Assembly: GCA_022453515.1 (NCBI GenBank)
Contig: JAJNNY010000020.1
Span: forward strand, 434,001-498,000
Reading direction: 5' to 3'
DNA from: Astrocystis sublimbata
Lineage: Eukaryota; Ascomycota; Sordariomycetes; Xylariales; Xylariaceae
Length of the DNA stretch: 64,000 nt
Part shown: positions 63,227 through 64,000 of the stretch, piece after piece
Position numbering within the stretch: the stretch's first letter is position 1
How the letters are laid out: each line of letters begins with the position of its first letter
Translations under genes and position numbers: made by a program
Notes under the pieces: generated by a model
The model's database searches: none
Seen by the model: the letters and a program-made list of their open reading frames with translations, nothing else
What the model was told of the DNA's origin: nothing

Positions 63227-64000
63227 GGTGACGTCGACGATGCCCAGAACCGTGGCGCAAACGGTGCAAACGGTGCGGTGGGAGGGAGAGGACAAAAACG
63301 AACTAGTCGGGTTGGGGAGCAAGGGAGGAGGGGAGGGGGGCATGTGGGATGGGGATGGGGGGCAGCTGAAGTCTAAATGTAAACGGGCAAAGGGCATGGT
63401 CGCAATACTGTATGTAGCAGTGGCACACGTCGCAGCAGCAGGTCTGACACGGGGCTGGGGGGATGGGGATGGGATGATTGGGTTGCGGTTTGGGTTGCGG
63501 TCTGGCTCGGTTTGGGGTTTGGGGCTCGATGCTTGATGCCTGGGGCTTTCTTGGGGGCTTGGGGTTGCCCCTGGGCGTGAACTAGCCAGCATGCGACCAA
63601 GCTGCCGGGAATGCTGCGAATCGTGGATGCTGGGATGTTGGGAATGGCCCTTTGAGAACATGCCGGAAAGGGGCCGAGTGTAGGTGTGGTGTAGGCGCTA
63701 CCTCGCATCCGCACTGCATACGACGCGCGACACGCGACGGGGCAGGCCATGGCGAGGTACATTGTACCCTCAGCTCTGACCGAGCGCCCCAAACCCCAAC
63801 TGGGATGGTCCCGAATAGGGCAACGCACCCCGTGCGGCCTGAGCGGAAACAAGAAAACGCCACGGAGCTGCGAAAGGCGACAGACAGACAAACATGACAT
63901 ATGCGTGGTACCTCCCGTCGTACGTGTAGCACAAAACGCCCAACCCGCGCAAATTGTCGACCCAGAAATAGACCACCAGCCATGCCCATGTCTTGGCGAG
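63227..64000. other. Upstream region of the folliculin homologue
   Basis: About 770 bases to the window edge. The minus strand is open through 63661 with Pro/Ser-rich, low-complexity translation, most likely leader sequence. Further small minus-strand frames to 63989 look like by-products. G-rich tracts lie at 63325-63365 and 63455-63540. Confidence 0.4.

Overview
The window is nuclear DNA from a filamentous ascomycete (Pezizomycotina). Coding regions are interrupted by short GT...AG introns, mostly 46-100 bp, many with a CTAAC-type branch site. The protein set is typical of these fungi: a Zn2Cys6 regulator with middle homology region, an MFS allantoate/pantothenate-type permease, a QDE-1-type RNA-dependent RNA polymerase, a secreted tyrosinase, a hydrophobin-like protein, a P450, a NACHT/STAND protein and a folliculin/Lst7 homologue. 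A finer placement (Sordariomycetes is a guess) cannot be made from sequence alone. Exon-intron structures below were derived by hand from splice sites, reading phase and family motifs.

Layout. 1-640: 3' end of an acidic protein (+). 997-2233: nickel/cobalt transporter (-). 4138-5687: secreted tyrosinase, eight exons (+). 5857-7672: amidase (-). 9313-11280: MFS permease (+). 11591-14408: Zn2Cys6 regulator, eight exons (-). 16538-20790: RNA-dependent RNA polymerase (+). 23225-23782: hydrophobin-like secreted protein (+). 24182-24995: NAD(P)-binding protein (-). 25407-26480 and 27727-28820: tandem paralogues of a cysteine-rich single-pass membrane protein (-). 30781-34271: GH2 beta-galactosidase (+). 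34509-35102: small unknown protein (-). 36152-37555: glycosyltransferase with a one-base frame break (-). 40654-42389: P450 with a shortened N-terminus (+), followed by relics of a thioesterase and a membrane protein (about 42904-43805). 45602-47204: protein tyrosine phosphatase (+). 48012-49034: DUF427 protein (-). 49837-51419: phosphatidylserine-decarboxylase-like enzyme (-). 52650-53782: multi-pass membrane protein (-), divergent from a hydrolase-NACHT STAND protein at 54589-58191 (+). 58192-61543: gene-free DNA with an AT-rich, probably repeat-derived island. 61544-63226: folliculin/Lst7 homologue (-).

How genes may work together. The tyrosinase, amidase, permease and regulator (4.1-14.4 kb) could be a small catabolic or specialised-metabolism neighbourhood; this is inference. 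The P450/thioesterase stretch looks like a decayed metabolic cluster. The STAND protein is a candidate for non-self recognition or regulated cell death. RdRP (RNA silencing), phosphatase (signalling) and Lst7 (amino-acid signalling to TORC1) are housekeeping or regulatory genes. The most notable observations are an 11-nt micro-exon shared by the two tandem paralogues, cysteine at the expected serine position of the STAND hydrolase domain, a frame break in an otherwise intact glycosyltransferase, and the decaying P450 locus.
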